Source: Phoronis australis (taxonomy: Eukaryota; Phoronida; Phoronidae). From it: a stretch of 35,644 nucleotides of DNA. The DNA lies in NCBI GenBank assembly GCA_002633005.1, contig NMRA01000008.1:1032880-1068523 (forward strand). The letters run 5' to 3'. Below the pieces are notes generated by a model. The model saw nothing but the letters and a program-made list of their open reading frames with translations, was not told the DNA's origin and did not search any database. The stretch's first letter is position 1, and each line of letters starts with the position of its first letter. The translations under genes and the position numbers were made by a program. This document shows, in pieces, positions 31,317 through 35,644 of this stretch.

Positions 31317-32477
31317 ATGAACGCCAGCGCAAAGACACGAACGGTTGTCAAAGGGTTTTCCCTCGGACTGGCCTTCTTTGGAGATTTCAAAGAGTTTCGT
31401 TTCGTGATTTATGGCATCGCGTACCCAATTGCAGCGCTCCTGACTACCGTTTCCGGTATATTGATATGTTGCGTACTCTTCCGTAAGAGCATGCGCAGTT
31501 CTACGAACGTTCTTCTTACCTGCATAGCATTGGCCAATATGATGACTTGCCTGTTTTCTTTACCCGTGTTAACCTACCTGTTCTGGACTGGGGCGTACCA
31601 AGAATATATTCAAGGACGGATGTGCGAAGCTTTCCGAATTACTGTTATCGTAGCACCGCCAATCTTCCATAACATATCAATTTGGTTAACTGTTTTGTTG
31701 GCATTACATCAAGTCCTTGTTGTACGTTACCCGCTCCAGTCAAGCAGATGGATACGGCTGAAGACCACTGTCCTGACGGTTATTGTTGTTAGTTTCAGCC
31801 TCATCTGCGCGCATTTCGTTCGGCTCGTTGATTCAGAAAGCAAACCCACCCTCTTGCAATCGAAAGTGAACCCCAATTCAACAGTTGTTGGGTGCGAAGT
31901 TATCTTGTACCCCTGGGTCATGAATCCAAACATATATTTGAGCTTACATTACTGGATCAGAGCATTCTTGATGCACATGGTTCCGTTCGTGATACTTTTT
32001 ATATTGTATGTCATTCTGATACGCGCTCTGCACACCGCACAACGCACGTGCAGTAGAATGGCGGCTCGGACCAACAGCAACCGGTTTGACAGGCGCTTAC
32101 AAGCTAAAAGACGCACGACCGTCATGCTGGTAACGATCGTAACAGTGTTCCTGATGGTTGAAATTCCTGTGGGAGTTGCAATGATCATCTTCGTCTTACC
32201 TCGTACTTTTGGCATTAGTATCGTGTCTCCATTCGTTCAAACACAAATCATAACGGTTCTTGACATTCTACTGGTGTTTAGTTACCCTTCGAACTTTGTA
32301 ATCTACTGCTTCATCAGCAAAAAGTTCAGGATCCTTTTCTTGAAGACGTTTTGCTGTAAGTCGAGAAAGCGCTGGTTGAGCAATGATCGGAAATCATCTT
32401 CTTTCACTCTAAAAACAGTAGACACAGAAATTTCGACAGAGAAGTACACAAAATGCAGTAAACCAAACGACATTTGA
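31317..32477 (+). CDS. rhodopsin-type peptide GPCR, FMRFamide/sex-peptide receptor-like
   Basis: A single-exon 386-aa seven-helix receptor, expected at the plasma membrane and coupled to G proteins. Helices lie near residues 28-55, 62-88, 103-133, 149-169, 213-236, 266-294 and 303-331, then helix 8 'KKFRILFLKTFCC' with possible palmitoylated Cys. N2 is a glycosylation site; C103 and C193 form the expected disulfide. 'SIWLTVLLALH' (TM3), 'FLMVEIP' (TM6) and 'NFVIYCFISKKFR' (TM7) are typical of the SPR/myosuppressin/FMRFamide (srw-like) group. Unusual positions: DRY is HQV (131-133), the TM2 Asp is Asn (N74), and NPxxY is YPSNF. The start is supported by an in-frame TAG at 31248 with no ATG between. 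Its ligand cannot be predicted. Confidence 0.93.
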   Translation: MNASAKTRTVVKGFSLGLAFFGDFKEFRFVIYGIAYPIAALLTTVSGILICCVLFRKSMRSSTNVLLTCIALANMMTCLFSLPVLTYLFWTGAYQEYIQGRMCEAFRITVIVAPPIFHNISIWLTVLLALHQVLVVRYPLQSSRWIRLKTTVLTVIVVSFSLICAHFVRLVDSESKPTLLQSKVNPNSTVVGCEVILYPWVMNPNIYLSLHYWIRAFLMHMVPFVILFILYVILIRALHTAQRTCSRMAARTNSNRFDRRLQAKRRTTVMLVTIVTVFLMVEIPVGVAMIIFVLPRTFGISIVSPFVQTQIITVLDILLVFSYPSNFVIYCFISKKFRILFLKTFCCKSRKRWLSNDRKSSSFTLKTVDTEISTEKYTKCSKPNDI

Positions 32478-32650
32478 ATTTACTTGTCAAAGCCCGGCCG
32501 CTGGTGCCTTCTTATTTCGACGTCATCTGGAAGGATTCACTCGTACTTGTCAGAGCAAACACGTCCAGAAGTTAATGACCACGCCGTACTGAGTTGGTGC
32601 TTTAAAAGCTAACTGTGAACCTTAATTGTTTACCAGGTTGTACTTAGGTG

Positions 32651-33242
32651 CAAATATCTTAAATTCTGTTTACTCTAACCTCTACAAAATATATATTTTC
32701 TGAAAGGTGAATAAATTTAGTAACAAAATATACCATACCTATTTACTTGTCTTTATTTTTTCACGAGATATGCGTCTTTTATTTTTTTTTTTACTTTGAA
32801 CAGAGGTTTTACAAATATTCTTCCTCCAATCATGTTGGTTTTTTGTCAACTTGTTGATAACGGCATTTTGGAAGGAACCGTGTCTCAGATTTTTGAAATA
32901 GGTACTAGTTTTTCGGAACGAAGCCTTCAAAATTCAAGAGTCGGCCGTTTCTGGGTAAAATGTTCTAAAAAGTCGGTAACTAAAAAGCTAAGACCTATTT
33001 CGAAAATCGGAGACATGGTTATCTCGAAAATGCTGTTGTGTTGACAAAAGGCCAATATGACTGGAGGAATAATATATTTAAAATCTCACTTCAAAGTCAA
33101 AAAATATTTTACTGAAACGCATATCTAATGAAAAAATAAAGACAAGTAAATAGGAATATTACTTTTTGTTAGGAAATTTATTCATCTTTCAGTCAATATA
33201 CGCTTTGTAGGGGTTAGAGCTAACAGAATTTAAGATATTTTC
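32651..33242. mobile_element. ~590-bp palindromic foldback element after the GPCR
   Basis: The two halves are imperfect reverse complements throughout. Pairs include 'aaatatcttaaattctgtt' (32652) with 'aacagaatttaagatattt' (ending 33240), 'ctatttacttgtctttattttt' (~32738) with its mirror at ~33133-33157, 'cttcctccaatcat' (~32820) with 'atgactggaggaat' (~33057), and 'ttgaaataggtac' (~32894) with 'gacctatttcga' (~32991). The centre is near 32945. No transposase frame is present; the open frames inside are mirror images of each other. No flanking duplication was recognised. Confidence 0.78.
32710..32715 (+). promoter_or_regulatory. candidate poly(A) signal of the GPCR gene
   Basis: AATAAA on the plus strand, about 230 nt after the GPCR stop. 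It lies inside the left arm of the foldback element, so the gene may have adopted a transposon-supplied 3' end. Its mirror on the right arm (33179-33184 region, TTTATT) would serve the opposite strand. Confidence 0.45.
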
Positions 33243-33407
33243 AAGCGTTTGGATTTCGAGTAGCCGTGAAGCGCTACGCAATGGTTTGTTTATTTTCGTG
33301 GTTGTCTGGGGAAGAGGTCACGGAATTTAAAACGACTCAGTAACTGTGATGCCGATGAATCCTCAACGATTTTAAGAAATAGCAGAGCCTGCTTCTATTC
33401 CGCAGAC

Positions 33408-33581
33408 ATGGTTCCGGAAGTTCAAGCCAGAGAATTGGACGTGAGTGAGCTGCAACTTCAAGATTCAGTTTTACAAGAGTTCAAAATTGCTGTGGAATAT
33501 TGCTCTAATTTCGTTCCTTGTTATTTCTTTCAATTTTACTCTCTAACTTTGTGCTTGAGAAGGATGGGCATATCTTTCTGA
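33408..33581 (+). CDS. candidate small ORF or first exon, unknown
   Basis: ATG opens 'MVPEVQARELDVSELQLQD', which reads on for 57 residues to a TGA. A donor-like GAC|GTGAGT occurs after codon 11, so the ATG could instead belong to a short first exon. No family recognised. Confidence 0.22.
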   Translation: MVPEVQARELDVSELQLQDSVLQEFKIAVEYCSNFVPCYFFQFYSLTLCLRRMGISF

Positions 33582-33599
33582 ATCAAATATAAAGTTCCT

Positions 33600-35240
33600 G
33601 TTTGTCATAAGTCGAGGTTGCCTTGTTTTCGGGATCACTTTATTTGTGCGTGTAGAGTAAGCTCAGAACTGTGGGCCTATTTACACCTGGGTTGAGTTCC
33701 GTAGACACAAGAATCTTGCGGGGGTAGCGTAAAAAACTGGCAATATCTCGTGAAGCCTTGTGTGGTCTTAACTTTTCGCAAGTTTTTTGCGTTTTCGGAG
33801 CCCATCTCGGGATTCACAAGCGTCATTGGTGTATATGCGTTTGCTTTTGATTGTCTACACGCGTATAATCGAACTTTTAAGTGGCAAAATGCAACGACAC
33901 GTTTCACTCGCACAAACTGAAAAAAACATTCCTTACTCAAACGAGAAGCGACTTCTGGGCTTGCTCAGAACAGGCAGTCCAATATTCCTCGAGATCATGA
34001 TCGGCGCATGCTCGGCGCTTGACATCAACTTTCACGCCGTGACAAGCCAACTTGTGGAACCAGGGCCCGAGGTTTAATGTTTGTACTGGAAATAGAACTC
34101 GAACTTATTTTTAATTAACATTTCCTAGTGTCTTGCGAACAAAAAATAAGTGGCTAGCATTTTGTGTTCGAGTTGTAAATTACTCTTTACTCGGCTGGCT
34201 GTCAAATGACCACAGCTCTAAGCTTAAGTGCGAGTCCTAACTCGAACTATCGAGTTGTTACTGACGCGTTTGGACCTCGAATCTAGGTGACGTCCAGGGC
34301 GAACATGCAGTAGGCAGCTGTGTAAACCACGATATATTCGAGCACACGAAATGGGCCCTACACTTGAACTTGTTCCGAAGTATATTGAAAAGGAAATGTC
34401 ACGATTTCAGTCCAATTCGCTTTCGAGTCCCTGGTCTCAATCAATAATGAATCGCCAGTAATTTACTAAGGAACAATGTAAGACTAATTTCATTACGATA
34501 ACAGATGAATCGCGTCAAAGTGTACAATATTTACATTTTACCAGGAAGAGAATTGTGTGATAAACTGAGAAGAATGCGTTAAAAGACGAGATTTCAGTAA
34601 CATATTCTAATATATTATTTGTGCCAAACATTGGTAAATATGAAACATTATAAGAGCGTATTAAACCATTATATGTTCTTGTTGTGACAAACACGGAAGT
34701 TATTGCTACCCGCAGTTCGTCTGTCGACGTCACCCTTTTCAATTGTTTCCTGGAACAGTTGCAATTTTTTTTTCAAATGAATTCCGTCTTCAAGGTTTTT
34801 ATATACATGATTTTTTCCTAGAAGTATTCGGTACACAAAATTTCTTTAAGACGAGTCCATTTCAAGAATAGATCCAGACTTCCGGAACGTGGGCGTTTTC
34901 TGGTCGTGAGATGGGACTGACGCTGAGATTCTCGGTATTGTAAGAGGCGGAAAGACAGAAATATTACCGTAATCTACTTGTTGGAAACTGTCATTGCATT
35001 AATAGAACATTATTGTTTTTATGTCCGAAAAAGCATTTTGGGCTTACTGTTGAATGGATATTATATTTCCAAAAACTCAATTTCTGAATTACTATTGTTG
35101 ACCAGAGAGATACAAAACAATAACATCCGTTGTGCTTTTTGTGTCTTTATTACAAATCGCCAGTTCTCGCTGTCTGCCGGAAATTTGATGAAATCAATGA
35201 GGCCTGTGGCTTTTCCAGTTAAATATGCTTAAAATATCCC
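33600..35240. other. non-coding spacer
   Basis: No gene supported. Overlapping opposite-strand frames at 33677-34077 and frames at 34515-34742 and 34978-35232 lack motifs and look like chance. Confidence 0.4.
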
Positions 35241-35246
35241 AATAAA

Positions 35247-35314
35247 TAGTTAGATGGATTTAACTCAACCAGAAAAACGTTGGGCTGCGATGCAAGAATT
35301 TTAGGTTCGATTCA
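35247..35314 (+). repeat. weak tRNA-like sequence (possible SINE head)
   Basis: A box A-like TAGTTAGATGG (35247-35257) and a box B-like GGTTCGATTCA (35304-35314) have tRNA-like spacing, but no acceptor or anticodon stem is evident. Confidence 0.3.
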
Positions 35315-35510
35315 GCGCTGCGAATATCTGAAAATGATTTTTCTCGCCGATGTCGAATGCCCGTTTCAAATTAACATTTTATTAACAAGCACTTAGAAAC
35401 AATTAAGTTTCGTGTTCTCACTCAATTTTAAATCACGTATATAGAGAAGGGACAGCCGTATCGAATTGAACCAAAAAGTAACACGTAAACACAAACTTCA
35501 AGACCACTGG

Positions 35511-35644
35511 CAGTGGCGGATCTAGGATATCACAAGGGGGGGGCCCAACATTTTGTCCGGCTGGAAGCATTTGCGCAAACTGAACCACGATTGTAAATGC
35601 GCATAGCACCGAATGGGGGGAGGTCGGGAGGGGGGTTTGCCCCC
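35511..35644 (+). mobile_element. MITE copy 6, truncated by the window edge
   Basis: It begins CAGTGGCGGATCTAGG, the same terminus as the other copies, followed by a G-rich tract. The interior differs ('acattttgtccggctgg'). The right end and right duplication lie beyond the window; the left target site would be ACTGG (35506-35510). Confidence 0.75.

Noticed and set aside
31727-32215. Minus-strand frames under the GPCR
   Set aside because: Antisense shadows of the receptor reading frame.
32739-33044. Frames on opposite strands as a transposase gene
   Set aside because: They are mirror images created by the palindrome and have no transposase motif.
1-35644. CRISPR array, bacterial operon or phage-like system
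   Set aside because: Direct repeats found are few, degenerate and without spacer structure; splice signals and gene families are animal.

Overview
The window is nuclear DNA from an invertebrate animal. It holds spliced genes with GT-AG introns, large AT-rich introns and spacers, non-autonomous DNA transposons with target-site duplications, a decayed LINE and tRNA-derived repeats. The gene content (an FADS6-type desaturase, an ENPP4/5-type ectophosphodiesterase, and a peptide GPCR of the FMRFamide/sex-peptide receptor kind) fits a marine invertebrate, perhaps a deuterostome such as a hemichordate, echinoderm or lancelet. The species placement is inference only.

Layout. At 1-300 there is a degenerate ~80-bp tandem repeat. 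From 1049 to 4031, minus strand, lies most of an FADS6-like fatty acid desaturase: two coding exons carry all three histidine boxes, and the C-terminal exon was not found and probably lies off the left edge. Its 2.1-kb intron holds a ~685-bp foldback palindrome and a 296-bp MITE. 4050-10046 is mostly non-coding: a 3 x ~50 bp minisatellite, one open exon-like frame of unknown identity (5607-5894), a 54-bp near-palindrome, another MITE and a doubled hairpin repeat.

From 10312 to 18456, minus strand, a complete five-exon gene for a 439-aa ENPP4/5-like ectonucleotide pyrophosphatase/phosphodiesterase can be assembled with every splice phase agreeing. It has a signal peptide, all metal ligands, the nucleophilic Thr and a C-terminal hydrophobic tail. 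Its introns hold a LINE reverse-transcriptase remnant (intron 2), a 136-bp MITE (intron 3), a 161-bp MITE in unique flanking sequence (intron 1) and a tRNA-like SINE head (intron 4).

18457-31200 is a gene-poor spacer with several weak candidate exons, a promoter-like block with a 77-nt intron (24765-25015), tRNA-like sequence at 26170, a perfect 30-bp palindrome and a retroposed element with a 14-bp target-site duplication and a CT tail. 31317-32477, plus strand, is an intronless 386-aa rhodopsin-type GPCR. Just after it lies a second ~590-bp foldback palindrome that contains the nearest AATAAA. The right end holds little beyond a short ORF, a weak tRNA-like sequence and a MITE cut by the window edge.

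The three recognised genes look functionally unrelated neighbours. No operon-like or defence-like system is evident. The most distinctive material is the transposon record: one MITE family with 5-bp target-site duplications in six copies (five complete with both duplications, one cut by the edge), and two very long palindromic foldback elements.
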